Source of the DNA: Oncomelania hupensis
Lineage: Eukaryota; Mollusca; Gastropoda; Littorinimorpha; Pomatiopsidae
Length of the DNA: 64,000 bases
NCBI GenBank assembly: GCA_036898135.1
Contig: CM072526.1
Location: forward strand, 9,499,226 to 9,563,225
Direction of reading: 5' to 3'
Shown: positions 34,701 to 43,076 of the stretch, piece after piece
How positions within the stretch are numbered: the stretch's first letter is position 1
How the letters are laid out: each line of letters opens with the position of its first letter
Program-made: the position numbers and the translations under genes
The notes under the pieces: generated by a model
Database searches by the model: none
What the model saw: only the letters and a program-made list of their open reading frames with translations
Told to the model about the DNA's origin: nothing

Positions 34701-35132
34701 TACCCTGAAACTCACCCTTTGTACAGCAAAGCAAACCAAAAGAAAATAGGTTTGATGAAAGATGAAATGAACGGGAAACTTATTGAAGAATACGCAGGAC
34801 TGCGATCTAAGCAGTACAGTATTAAACACGAATCGGGAGAATCTTCAAAAGCGAAAGGCACCCAAAAAGCTGCAATAAAAAACAGAGATATCAGACACGA
34901 AAATTACCTGGAAGCCTTAGATGGAAAAGAAGTTAAACCATACCCTAACACAACTATAAAGTCTAAAAACCATATAGTGTCCACTGCTGTGACGACCAAA
35001 AAAACATTATGCGCTAATGACACAAAGAGAATAAGAGTAACTAAGGAGTTCGCATACGCTCTAGGCCACTATAAATTACAGGTAGGAACAGCGACTGCGA
35101 CTGCGACTACGAGTAAGGAGGAGGGCCCGTAA
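31707..35132 (+). CDS. protein-primed DNA polymerase B (Polinton pPolB)
   Basis: 1141 residues, intact. It replicates the linear element using a protein primer at the ends. Seen in order: an N-terminal domain with RGSGW (110-114) and YNPIKGKSYIPLP (129-141), common in invertebrate Polinton polymerases; a C-X2-C...H-X3-C finger (286-306); exonuclease I YADFES (341-346); an inserted endonuclease-VII-like zinc knuckle (CHIC 436-439, DHCHITG 455-461, C471); exonuclease II NLRNYDSH (488-495); exonuclease III YLKADVCLLADVF; Pol A DANNLYGWAM (724-733); Pol B KLLNNSCFGKT (871-881); Pol C YTDTDSL (968-974). All catalytic aspartates are present. The start follows TATAAAAATG. AATAAA lies 7 bases after the stop. 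Confidence 0.95.
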   Translation: MTDTKSLSQSPLFKDIFQTIQLQIFDSQNVIKSVYNNYEFVLNNFTFKSPVKIRIHAQITFIKPGSIDETMTVWISSSQIEVLKSSDLDNAYNNILINQLQDSIERATMRGSGWAEGNLESLELNIAKYNPIKGKSYIPLPKEILDKKAVLNIKNTDDKCFVWCVLAKLYPIQSKQHPERVALYKDKITNLNLKDINFPVSLDAIDKFESQNSPITVNVYVWDPESKLMPSRISPNAPSFSDLNHHVDLLLITDPQDPSMQHYTLIRNISRLLGHTSKHHGKQYLCRRCLTRVSNLQVADKHSKICKSMTDIQTRLVLPKPGSQVYFKNINKQFKQPYIVYADFESLILKYQGPQGFCTPNSFLTHLHEVCSFGYVVVRADGQHTEPVIYRGPDAARKFLDEMNKIYKLCLLQLDNPVPMIFTESDSHNFKAATHCHICNKEFDPKDTKSQRVRDHCHITGAFRGAAHQKCNLEYGIKHFSLPIFIHNLRNYDSHLIMQAVTKAYKVSCIAETEEKYKTFTLNKLKFYDSFQHLSSSLETLAKNLPSYPITSKYFPDVTLIRKGVYPYEYMDSWEVFEELELPPKENFYSSLNKSFITVTDYQHAHNVWNALSCKNLGDYHDIYLKADVCLLADVFEKYRETSLYHYSLDPSHYISSPGMSWDAFLKLSGSKIDLITDQVMMTMIESGIRGGISVAAHNYCKANNKYLKHYDPSQKSNYIMYFDANNLYGWAMSELLPVSDFKLLVNPNPANLTWLNSILNHPKDHTIGFIVEVDLEYPNALHDLHNDYPLAPERLHGTDKQLKLIPNLYNKSNYVCHYRNLQFYIRHGMKCTAIHKLLFFKQTNVLAGYINKNTELRKQAQSTFEKDFFKLLNNSCFGKTMENPYKRKDVRLITSPNQAIKLISKPQYLGYKEFHDSLYAVTMKTTQVNLDKPVFMGMTILDLSKLLMFEFYYDYFKPKYPEARVLYTDTDSLILDIPTEDIYKDLESELQHYDTSDYPETHPLYSKANQKKIGLMKDEMNGKLIEEYAGLRSKQYSIKHESGESSKAKGTQKAAIKNRDIRHENYLEALDGKEVKPYPNTTIKSKNHIVSTAVTTKKTLCANDTKRIRVTKEFAYALGHYKLQVGTATATATTSKEEGP

Positions 35133-35138
35133 GGTTTG

Positions 35139-35161
35139 AATAAATGTTAACTGTATTTATT
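35139..35161. terminator. two facing polyadenylation signals
   Basis: Between convergent genes: AATAAA on plus at 35139-35144 and AATAAA on minus at 35156-35161, the latter overlapping the TAA stop of the minus gene. Only 24 bases separate the two stop codons. Confidence 0.7.
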
Positions 35162-35825
35162 CTGAAGCACTGAGCTTTTTCTTCAAAGCATCTAGCTGCT
35201 CCTTCCGTCCCAGTAGTCTCCCTTCTTCTATTAATTTTTTTTTAATTTCTTCAACATTAACAGGTGCAGACCTAGATTTAGATTGTATGTCATGCTTCAA
35301 TTTTTTATATTCTTCAAAATCTCGCTGGATAATTACAAACTCTTGGTCCTGAATCTGAGTGTCTTCTAGAGCTTTAGAAATTATTAAGTTCATGCTAGTA
35401 AGTTTAGCTATCGCCAGGCTAGAAATGAGGTCGTGTTTTTCTAGTTTCTTAGATACTTTAGTATTAATAACGCCAAGTAGAACTGACATCACTGAAGATA
35501 ATCCGGCAGCCACTCCTAATCCAATACTAATTGGTATACCAATTCCAGTCGCCAATAATCCCACGCTGACCGCAGCTTCCGCTGCATTAATAACATTTAG
35601 ACCAGTAGACACGTAATTTATTGTGCTATAAGCGCCGGAATACCTTCGTCTGCATCTAGAGTACTTTTGGATATCTGATTCAATTTGAGTCCTAACTTTT
35701 CTTATTTCTTCCAGCCTGAACGTTTGAACATTACTTAAGTCTAACGTTGGAGCACTGGGCTGTATTGGTTGTTCATCCACTAGGCCTACTTCTTCCACTA
35801 TAGCAGGATACAATTTTGTCGTCAT
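35157..35825 (-). CDS. Polinton membrane protein with coiled coils (222 aa)
   Basis: No function is recognised. N-terminal about 45 residues proline-rich and acidic; 45-65 charged helix (LEEIRKVRTQIESDIQKY); a long hydrophobic glycine/alanine-rich stretch about 70-120 (AAEAAVSVGLLATGIGIPIS, GLGVAAGLSSVMSVLLGVI) that could form a membrane hairpin; then a charged helical C-terminus. From memory, similar proteins accompany Polinton polymerases in other invertebrates. It could be a virion membrane-active protein; that is inference. First of a minus-strand series with 33-base and shorter gaps; start preceded by AAAAATATG. Frame intact. Confidence 0.75.
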   Translation of the reverse strand: MTTKLYPAIVEEVGLVDEQPIQPSAPTLDLSNVQTFRLEEIRKVRTQIESDIQKYSRCRRRYSGAYSTINYVSTGLNVINAAEAAVSVGLLATGIGIPISIGLGVAAGLSSVMSVLLGVINTKVSKKLEKHDLISSLAIAKLTSMNLIISKALEDTQIQDQEFVIIQRDFEEYKKLKHDIQSKSRSAPVNVEEIKKKLIEEGRLLGRKEQLDALKKKLSASE

Positions 35826-35858
35826 ATTTTTAGTGTGAAAAAAAAGGCTTTTTATTAA

Positions 35859-36734
35859 TTAACTTGATTTTAGTTTATTAGCAAAATATTCTATTTGACT
35901 ATCAGAAAATATCTGATCGCTGAAATAAAATGCTAACAGATCTACGTTGTCTAGGCTAATTTGCGCTATTCTGTCAATAGGATTTGGAACAGGGACAAAA
36001 GTTATCTTGGGTGATGAAGTAAATACGGAATACTGATCTTCGCTTTCTCTTTTCTTCATAAATACTGTAATTCGTCTGGGATTCTCATCTAAATCAGCCC
36101 AACTTAGAGACACTTGCGGAATTACATTAACATTTCTCTGCGTAGGCCTGTGAGCAATTATGTCCAGTGCTATCATGGCTGCACTACCTATCTGTAAAGG
36201 AGGCTGCAGAACAACTCTGACATTTTTCCCTGCGGTTTCACGCTTATGTAAAACATAGCTGCTTTTTTTGTAGGCTTTGACTTCTATGGTTTCCCGATTA
36301 TTTTCATCCGGCACTAGACTAACTAACATAGGCCCGGCGTTAATAATTTTCTTAAATTTATTGTCTGGTCCCATAAAAGTGTAAGGGCTTTCGCACTTGA
36401 ATTTAATAAGCCAATCTAATTCTGTGTCTATAGGTGTTAAAGACCAGATATTTTCTCGTTTAGTAATAGCATACTTAAAATCGGGATCTACTTTACCGGC
36501 ATTAAAGTCCTTTAGCTGATCGATAGACGGTTTTTCTGGCAATACTGACGGCGGCACTGCTTCAGGTATTGTCGGCACTGCCGGCACTAGCGTTCGTTTA
36601 TAATATCCATTTTGTGTAAATTCGAAACCGTAAATAGACCCAACAATAGCATTCGCATCAAAGTCGATTGTGTCTGCTAAGTCTTTCAGTTCAATGGTAG
36701 GACAGGTTACTGGAATTTGAGGGCCGATTGACAT
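35859..36734 (-). CDS. Polinton uncharacterised protein (291 aa)
   Basis: Intact frame without recognised domain. It is beta-rich in appearance, without transmembrane segments or signal peptide; proline-rich run near residues 50-70 (PAVPTIPEAVPPSVLPEKPS). It lies between the membrane protein and the penton-like gene, all on minus, which suggests a structural or virion-associated role. Start after TTTTAAAATACAATG, 19 bases from the neighbouring stop. Confidence 0.75.
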   Translation of the reverse strand: MSIGPQIPVTCPTIELKDLADTIDFDANAIVGSIYGFEFTQNGYYKRTLVPAVPTIPEAVPPSVLPEKPSIDQLKDFNAGKVDPDFKYAITKRENIWSLTPIDTELDWLIKFKCESPYTFMGPDNKFKKIINAGPMLVSLVPDENNRETIEVKAYKKSSYVLHKRETAGKNVRVVLQPPLQIGSAAMIALDIIAHRPTQRNVNVIPQVSLSWADLDENPRRITVFMKKRESEDQYSVFTSSPKITFVPVPNPIDRIAQISLDNVDLLAFYFSDQIFSDSQIEYFANKLKSS

Positions 36735-36753
36735 TGTATTTTAAAATTAAACT

Positions 36754-37452
36754 TTATTTTATCTCAAGAATAATTGTAAGATCTTCAAAGTCTACAATTT
36801 CGTTGTTTTGGTTAGTTATTTTGAAGCAGAAACTAGTATGATAGTCCTGACTTAAGTGGCGTTTTTGAGGCAGAAATTTCAATGAAACTGGATCGCAGTA
36901 AGATTCTCTCTGAGTTGAGATTATCCTTAGCAATGTACTAGGAGTTCCGTTTACTAAGTTTTCCGATGTCTTCAGTTGATGAAGGTACACAAACAATCAT
37001 TTATTAATTAACAAATTCATAGGGTTTGATCCAATAAATCTTATAGAACTGCCGACAGTGCTGGAGCTGTCAGATAAAGATAATTCATTGCCACGGAAAC
37101 CTAATATTTCTGCCAGCTTTGGCGCAAGTGTAACGCTGGTAATGTCTTTATGCAGGGTTTTATGGAAAGTTAAAGTTACTATCAAGTTTGCAGGGTTCAT
37201 TTTTGCTTCAATCGAATGAGGTTTAAACAATTCTTCAGTAAGTCTGCAGAAGTCATAATAGCCGGCATGAATAAAGTGCCTTTTTTTATTAATCATTATC
37301 CAGTTGTTGTTTAGATCATGACTAATATTTAACCATTTAACCGTGTAGAATATTTCGTGAAGGATTACGTTAAGGTCCCTGTTTTTGTTGTCAATAGGAT
37401 GCTGAAGTTCAATGGGCACGCCTGATTTTACAGATTCGAAAGTTACAAACAT
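36754..37452 (-). pseudogene. Polinton minor capsid (penton-like) candidate with in-frame stop
   Basis: The upstream part (37452-37000, 151 codons) and downstream part (36996-36754) are in the same frame and are separated only by one TGA at 36997-36999, so this is a single gene of about 232 codons with a nonsense change. Motifs: MFVTFESVKSGVPIELQ at the start and FVYLHQLKTSENLVNG plus STLLRIIS after the stop. The VYxxQL..SENLVNGxPSxLL pattern recalls minor capsid/penton proteins of Polintons (from memory, moderate certainty). The minus-strand AATAAA lies at the gene end near 36755. Nothing suggests a recoding signal, but readthrough cannot be excluded. Confidence 0.65.
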
Positions 37453-37472
37453 ATTTTTTTAATATAATAAAA
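37453..37472. promoter_or_regulatory. 20-bp divergent promoter interval
   Basis: ATTTTTTTAATATAATAAAA separates the start codons of the minus penton-like gene and the plus 37473 gene. It must hold both promoters, or they lie inside the genes. Similar short AT-only gaps occur at 39965-39997 and 43503-43538. Confidence 0.55.
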
Positions 37473-38701
37473 ATGTACGCGCCTTATAAATATAACAAAG
37501 CTGCAAAGTATACTACAGGGCCTTATTATTATGAAAAAGCAGTCGACCTAACCAAGCTGACAATAGCTGTGGCAGCCAACGTCCATTTTGATACTATCCC
37601 CCATAATATTTTTAATCATTACCTCAACCCAGACATTACGAGCGACTTTTTAGCTAACCAATGGCTAAACAACGGGGGTATGCAGTTCTTTCAGAATCAA
37701 ATTAATTTTGCCGTGTCATGCGCTACAACTGGTTGCGGAGTTTCTTACGTTCATCACCTTAATCACCCAGATCCTATGTTGAAGTCTATTTATCTGTTCC
37801 ATTTGTATTATCAAGTGAGGCGGGTGTTGTCTGAACTTCAGGCTCCGTTACCTACTGACAAAAACTTTAATCCCTTTAACAATGGCTTTGACAAGAAAGC
37901 GTATCAAAGGTTGTGCAATGAATTCGGAATTGATACTAAAACAGACTTCAGACAAAAACTAGACCTCAATCACGGAATGGGAACTTTATTTAGATACGCT
38001 GTAGGTAATTTATACACGGGGCCTTACGTACCTGGATTTACATCATTTAACCACAACAGCCAGGTTCCTTTACTGTATATCAGACAAAAACAAAGTACAG
38101 CATACAGCACTTTTATATTGGACACATCAAACGGATTTACTCAAAGTGGGGTGGAAAGGCTGAATGAATCTATTCGTACGTATGCGTGGTGCATTCTGGG
38201 GTCTCAAGCACAAACACGAAGTAATATCATTGGGGAAGGAACTAGCTTCGATGCACAAAAGCAGTTTCTAGCCAACATTGAAGATTCTATTAATTCGGCA
38301 GTAGATTTGCCCGCGAGTATTAAATTAAAAGATATCAGGACACTTTAAAGTATGCTAGATCGAAAGTAGATTACGTAATAGGTTTAGGACTGTATATGTT
38401 GCCTTCAGACCTTCAGCTTAGGATAGGAACTATATCAAACTACAACAACAATATAGTGATTGCTGACCCTCAGTTTCATATAGGCTACAATCCTACAATA
38501 AATACAGTGAATACAGTGAATACAGCAAATACGGTATTTACTGCTAGGCCTAATAATGAACCTTTAAGTTCGCCGCCACTTCCGAGCTTACCAAGCTTGC
38601 CGGAACTGCAAATGCCGGTAATTGATCATGGGGTTTCACGTCTAGCGCTTACAGGGGGTTTATTGTTTGCTGGGTTAATTGGGATTTACTATTTTAAGTA
38701 G
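37473..38701 (+). pseudogene. Polinton conserved protein with C-terminal membrane anchor, frameshifted
   Basis: First frame 37473-38348 (291 codons) and second frame to 38701 are one gene: the coding sense passes from the first to the second frame near 38330-38345, where KYARSKVDYVIGLGLYMLPS precedes the annotated ATG of the second frame. Total about 409 codons. Motifs: TTGPYYYEKAVDLTKLTIAV, FLANQWLNNGGMQFFQNQIN, ATTGCGVS, LNESIRTYAWCILG, GEGTSFDAQKQFLANIEDSI. The C-terminus has proline-rich linker and a transmembrane helix (ALTGGLLFAGLIGIYY). From memory, related uncharacterised proteins occur in cnidarian and other invertebrate Polintons. Function unknown; anchored virion protein is an inference. 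Confidence 0.75.
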
Positions 38702-39964
38702 CCAGAGTAATATTATTATAAACAAAGACCACAGATGCTCAGACGCCCAAACCACAACTTTAGAAGCAGTATTAAATATCCATGAAAATACAGAACCTAA
38801 TATTCCTGGAAGTGCGTCTACAAGTTTGTCACCTAAGCGTTTCAATAAGTTAGCTATGCTTTGTAACGTCTTTTTAATCCAGTCTTTAACCGGACTACCG
38901 CCAGGTCCACCAGGTACGCCAGGTCCACCGGCACTGATGCCTACGGTTCTAGTCAGTGCTAAGACTAGTGTGCTTATTGTCATCCCAACAGCTGTAAGAA
39001 TGCTAAATATTGTAACACCTTGCTCTCTGAACAGTGTTTGAATTCTTTCTGCAAGTGTAGTGTCTTCATGTAAAATTTTATGCACCGTTTCTTTTATTCT
39101 GGCGAAATTAGTTATTAATTTTTCTCTGTTTATGGATAAGGCTTCTAGCCTCGCCGCGCGTTCTGTGTAAAGGTCTGCGAGCCTTTTTTGAATCATCTTT
39201 TTTACCTCAATGCTTAAGTTCGCGTCATCAGCTTCTGCTAGTTTATTTTTTTGTTTTTCTATATGTTTGTCGAGCTCACCGAGCTTGGCCAAATTCATCA
39301 TTGTCTCCCCTCTCACAGATTGTAAAGCTTTATCTAAGCCCTGAAGTTCACGCAGTGGCAATAATGGCGTGTCATTGATAGTTTCCATAACCTGATCAAT
39401 ATTGGTGTCCTCATTTGTTTGTAAGGTTGTTAACTCTTTATTTACTTCTAATGCAGAACTAGTTAAGTTAGTTAAGTCTTGTAGTTCTATTTCTGAACTT
39501 AACGATGCATCTATTCGTTGAAGTGAAGCTACTGCTTGGCGATGCAACGCTGGCACTCTATTATCGGAAAGCCCCAATGATCGTATTACAGTCACTGGGA
39601 GTTTAGTTTTCAAAGTAGACCACGCATAAAATTTATCAGGATTCTTTAACATAGTTAACTGTACTCTCACTTTTTTACCGGATACAATAGTGTTTATAAA
39701 CAAGTGATTATTTTTGTCTAGTTCGAAGTCGCTGGGACTAACATAATCAGGTAACTCGCGCCCGATGTAATTGTAAAATTTATTGATTTTTCTGGCTTTT
39801 TGGGTTTCAGTTACTTGACGTAATTCTTCTCCTATACTTAGCCTTGTTTGGCTCATGTCGTCTCCTACAATAGAAAGAAGTCTGCCGGTTGTGTCAACGT
39901 CGAGGTCTTCATTAGGCTCATTTGGTTTAAACACTTCATCAAGAGCTTCACCACCTGTTGCCAT
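38675..39964 (-). CDS. Polinton coiled-coil membrane protein (429 aa)
   Basis: Intact. N-terminal acidic region, IGRELPDYVSPSDFEL domain near 65-80, long helical/coiled-coil middle (about 200-310, ERAARLEALSINREKLITNF), then EQGVTIFSILTAVGMTISTL (about 329-348) as first hydrophobic helix, a glycine/proline turn (GGPGVPGGPGGSP), an amphipathic stretch (KDWIKKTLQSIANLLKRLGD) and a C-terminal hydrophobic anchor (SLFIIILLWLLKIV). Such architecture resembles virion membrane or entry proteins, but no known fusion-protein family is recognised. Its 3' end overlaps the convergent 37473 gene by 27 bases; its start is 33 bases from the capsid gene on plus. Confidence 0.8.
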   Translation of the reverse strand: MATGGEALDEVFKPNEPNEDLDVDTTGRLLSIVGDDMSQTRLSIGEELRQVTETQKARKINKFYNYIGRELPDYVSPSDFELDKNNHLFINTIVSGKKVRVQLTMLKNPDKFYAWSTLKTKLPVTVIRSLGLSDNRVPALHRQAVASLQRIDASLSSEIELQDLTNLTSSALEVNKELTTLQTNEDTNIDQVMETINDTPLLPLRELQGLDKALQSVRGETMMNLAKLGELDKHIEKQKNKLAEADDANLSIEVKKMIQKRLADLYTERAARLEALSINREKLITNFARIKETVHKILHEDTTLAERIQTLFREQGVTIFSILTAVGMTISTLVLALTRTVGISAGGPGVPGGPGGSPVKDWIKKTLQSIANLLKRLGDKLVDALPGILGSVFSWIFNTASKVVVWASEHLWSLFIIILLWLLKIVNPN

Positions 39965-39997
39965 TTTAAATATAATTTTTTTTAATCACACTAAAAA

Positions 39998-41274
39998 ATG
40001 CAAAGCTACGGAAACTTGTTAGACCCTACACGTCGATTGAGGACACCTTTAGGCATCAAAGGTGAGAAAAGCACAATAATTATTACAAACAATCCAAGCA
40101 GCATAGAGCCTAATCAGCTACTAACCATAAGATTTCCAAATTTAGGTCCTGATGATGTAATAGTTCCGGGCAGTCCTAAATTGGGATTTAAAATTAGTCT
40201 GAATTCTGACGATGATCCTAACAGAACCGTAGTCAACAATCTAGGTAGAGCTATAATTAAAAGAATAGTTATTAAACTTGATGGGCGAGAAATCCAAAGT
40301 ATCGATGACGCCGGTGTTTTGTTTTGTTACACAGATCTGTGGCTGAGTAAATATGAAAGGGAAGATTTAGTAAGTCAGGGAATTCAAGCCGCCAATGTGG
40401 CAAAACTTCGAATCAAAGCTGGCGATGCTGTCGTTTCTAACAAAGGTGAAAATGCATTAGCTGCTGTATACAAAAACAGGTTTTATTTTCCACTTGATTT
40501 TGAACTGCTACACAGTCATCTGCCATTTCATCAAGGTTCATTTAACGACAGGCTTTCTTACGAAATTATTTTCAATGATTATTCTCAAGTAGTAATTAGC
40601 TCTGACAATGATGCTAGTTATACAATTACAGACATCACGCTTGAATACGAAGTGGTCACTCACGCTGAACTCAGTAGGATGATCAGGGGCCAATATGACA
40701 AACTAGCAATTTATTATGATAGGATCGTTCGCTACAGACAATTTAATAAAGATTTATTAGATGCACTATGGACCATCAACATAAATTCACCTGCTCGAAG
40801 TTTTAAAGGTGTACTGTTGTGTTTGTGAAAGAATCTAATTACAATCGTGACAGCGAGAATTTTATCAACCCTAATATTTCAAAAGCGTCTGTTGTGATTG
40901 AAGGTAAACCTAATCAATTATTTGCTAATGGAATGATGGGGTTTCAACAGTTTGATGAGATTAGGAAAATCTTGGGTGGAGGTAGATTACGGACTGACAC
41001 TGTGGATTTGATTTCTAAGGATCTTCATTTACATGACACGCGACTGCAAGATTATCTTGTGAATAAATTTGCGATGTGGTTAGACTTTCGAACCATACCC
41101 ACCAACGAACTTCATGGATCTGGAAGAAGAATTGAAAACGGAACAGATGGTATAACAATTGAATTGCATAGGGAAGCAAGTGCTAGGTCAGAATCAGTTA
41201 CAGTATACATGTATATAATTATGGATGCTCAGCTAAACATTGAAAATGGAAGATTAAAAGATTTAGTATATTAA
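39998..41274 (+). pseudogene. Polinton major capsid protein candidate, frameshifted
   Basis: The first frame (39998-40828, 276 codons) and second (to 41274) overlap by a few bases and are one gene broken by a single-base shift near 40815. Motifs: IRFPNLGPDDVIVPG, NNLGRAIIKRIVIKLDG, SIDDAGVLFCYTDLW, then after the break NFINPNISKASVVIEGKPNQ and GMMGFQQFDEIRK. Predicted beta-rich, about 425 residues, directly followed by the packaging ATPase, as in Polintons and related viruses with double-jelly-roll capsids. Identification is from context plus remembered family patterns. The shift is not at a homopolymer slippery site, so a true mutation or assembly error is more likely than programmed frameshifting. 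Confidence 0.7.
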
Positions 41275-41277
41275 AAA

Positions 41278-41889
41278 ATGACCTCTTTGTTACCTCGTGA
41301 TCCTCATTGTGGAATGATCGTTGGCATGACGTCATGCGGAAAGACCGTCTTTGTTCTGGATTTGTTAGAAAAATATTACGCAGGCCACTTTGATTATATA
41401 GTAATTTTTTGCCCAACTATTCAATATAATAAAACCTACTTAGATCGTAAGTATGTCTGGACAGATGAAAATATCTTTGTTGTAAATACCAATGGCAAGC
41501 TCAATGAGTATTTAACGTATTTTTATAACCTGTTTGAGAATGAGGGTAATACGTTATTCTTAATCGATGATTGCAGTGCAGAAAAAGATATTGTATTAAA
41601 ACGGAACATATTGAGCAAGCTGGCTTTCAGTGGACGCCATGTGAAAATTAGTGTCTGGTTAATCACGCAGAAATTTAATTCGATATTAAAGGATTTTAGA
41701 GAACAAGTAAAATTCGTGTGCCTGTTTTATTGCAAAGATCGAGACAGCTTTGATAACTGTTTAAAAGAAAATGACGTAATTGAATCAAAAGAGGAAAGAA
41801 CTAAATTAAAAGAACAGCTAAAAAAAGGCAAGCACTTAAAATTATTATTAAAAACTGACCAACCAACTGGCTATACAATACTTATGTAA
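41278..41889 (+). CDS. A32/FtsK-like genome packaging ATPase
   Basis: 203 residues, intact. Walker A GMTSCGKT (16-23); Walker B TLFLIDDC (92-99, acidic D97/D98); ILSKLAFSGRHVKISVWLIT with Q at about 135 matches the conserved region after Walker B in A32-type ATPases. It would pump the element's DNA into capsids. Three bases separate it from the capsid gene stop and the sequence before the ATG is ATTAAAAAATG, so it probably shares a transcript or has its own AT-rich promoter. Length is near the family norm of 200-250. Confidence 0.92.
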   Translation: MTSLLPRDPHCGMIVGMTSCGKTVFVLDLLEKYYAGHFDYIVIFCPTIQYNKTYLDRKYVWTDENIFVVNTNGKLNEYLTYFYNLFENEGNTLFLIDDCSAEKDIVLKRNILSKLAFSGRHVKISVWLITQKFNSILKDFREQVKFVCLFYCKDRDSFDNCLKENDVIESKEERTKLKEQLKKGKHLKLLLKTDQPTGYTILM

Positions 41890-42044
41890 GTAAGTTCTTT
41901 TATAATTTAATTATTGTAAGTTATAAGTTTTTTTTTTTAAAAGTCGACTTAATTAAGTTAGATGTAAGTAAGTAAGTTCTTTTATAATTTAATTATTGTA
42001 AGTTATAAGTTTTTTTTTTAAAGTCGACTTAATTAAGTTAGATG
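41885..42044. repeat. tandem 80-bp duplication between ATPase and integrase
   Basis: Two copies of TAAGTTCTTTTATAATTTAA ... GTCGACTTAATTAAGTTAGA, nearly identical. Located between convergent 3' ends (ATPase plus, integrase minus). Confidence 0.9.
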
Positions 42045-42107
42045 TAAGTCACTAAGTCAAAAAAAAAAGGTTGAAGGTAAGTAATAGTGGTGATGATTAT
42101 AGTTCAT

Positions 42108-43073
42108 TTATCTTAATGGCACTGTGTCTGGTGGAACAATCTGAAGTTCTTCTTTTACAAAGTTTCTTTGTGGTGTTCTACGATCGCTTCTCGGTCTTAA
42201 ATAATATACAGGCGGATCAGTAGATAATGCTCTGTCAACTTCATAAACGCTTAATGACCAAATTGGGTCTGTAGCTCGCCTTCTAGTGTCATTAGCAACT
42301 TCTCCAGGCTGATAAAGGTATCTAACAGTTTTGTTCATCAAAGTTAGATCCGGCTGACCAGGCTTTGAAACGGTAACAACAATCTGTTTCTTTTTAATAG
42401 CCTCAACTGGTTTTAATCCTGTAACTCTGGTTGGTTCTGAATTCATTTCCCTTAAAACTCGAGGCAGCCTAACAACCCATTCTGTATTAGTGGTTTCAGT
42501 AAAGAGTTCCTTTGCATACTGATAAGTGAATAATCTTTCTGCCAGTTGCCGATTAAAGTTTTCTACAATACCCTGTGATCTGTGCAATCCAACAACTCCT
42601 CTTCTAACAGTTACATTATGTTTTAACAAAAGCTGGTTAACAGCTCCTTTGAATTCAGACCCTTCATCGCATTGAATAAGTCTAGGGAACCTTAGAGGCC
42701 CTCTTGAATAAATCGCATTTAAGGCTTGAGCGACCTCAGCTGAATTTTTAGTCCTAAGAGCATGAGCGTCTTTAAACCTGGTAGCTATATCAATAACAGT
42801 AAGGGCATACCTGTATTTCTTTCTATATATTTTGTCATGGGGAAGATATAACAAATCTATTTGATGCGTGTCATTTGGTCTGGAGTTTTCAAATTTTGGT
42901 CTTATTATTTTCTTCGGGGGTGGAAGATAAATTTGCCATACAGCTTGCTTCGATAACCATTGTTTAACTGTGTTTTCTGACAAGCCAGTCTTTTCTACTA
43001 GTTTATTAACTGCCGTCATCCCTTTCCAATATCCGGATTGAGAATAATATAATCTAGACAAACGCGAAGTCAT
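42108..43073 (-). CDS. Polinton DDE integrase
   Basis: 321 residues, intact. N-terminal helix-turn-helix (AVNKLVEKTGLSENTVKQWL, 21-40); retroviral-type catalytic core with D73 (QIDLLYLPH), D136 (QCDEGSEF) and E171 (SQGIVENFNR), D-to-E spacing 34 residues; C-terminal chromo-/SH3-like part (RRRATDPIWSLSVYEVDRAL, RNFVKEELQIVPPDT). It catalyses insertion of the linear element, generating the short target duplication. Three bases separate it from the downstream-read 43077-43502 gene, so the two are probably co-transcribed. Typical of Polinton integrases in length and motif order. Confidence 0.93.
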   Translation of the reverse strand: MTSRLSRLYYSQSGYWKGMTAVNKLVEKTGLSENTVKQWLSKQAVWQIYLPPPKKIIRPKFENSRPNDTHQIDLLYLPHDKIYRKKYRYALTVIDIATRFKDAHALRTKNSAEVAQALNAIYSRGPLRFPRLIQCDEGSEFKGAVNQLLLKHNVTVRRGVVGLHRSQGIVENFNRQLAERLFTYQYAKELFTETTNTEWVVRLPRVLREMNSEPTRVTGLKPVEAIKKKQIVVTVSKPGQPDLTLMNKTVRYLYQPGEVANDTRRRATDPIWSLSVYEVDRALSTDPPVYYLRPRSDRRTPQRNFVKEELQIVPPDTVPLR

Positions 43074-43076
43074 ATT

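Noticed and set aside
40800..40830. programmed frameshift in the capsid gene
   Set aside because: No heptanucleotide slippery site or obvious downstream pseudoknot is visible; a mutation or sequencing error is simpler.
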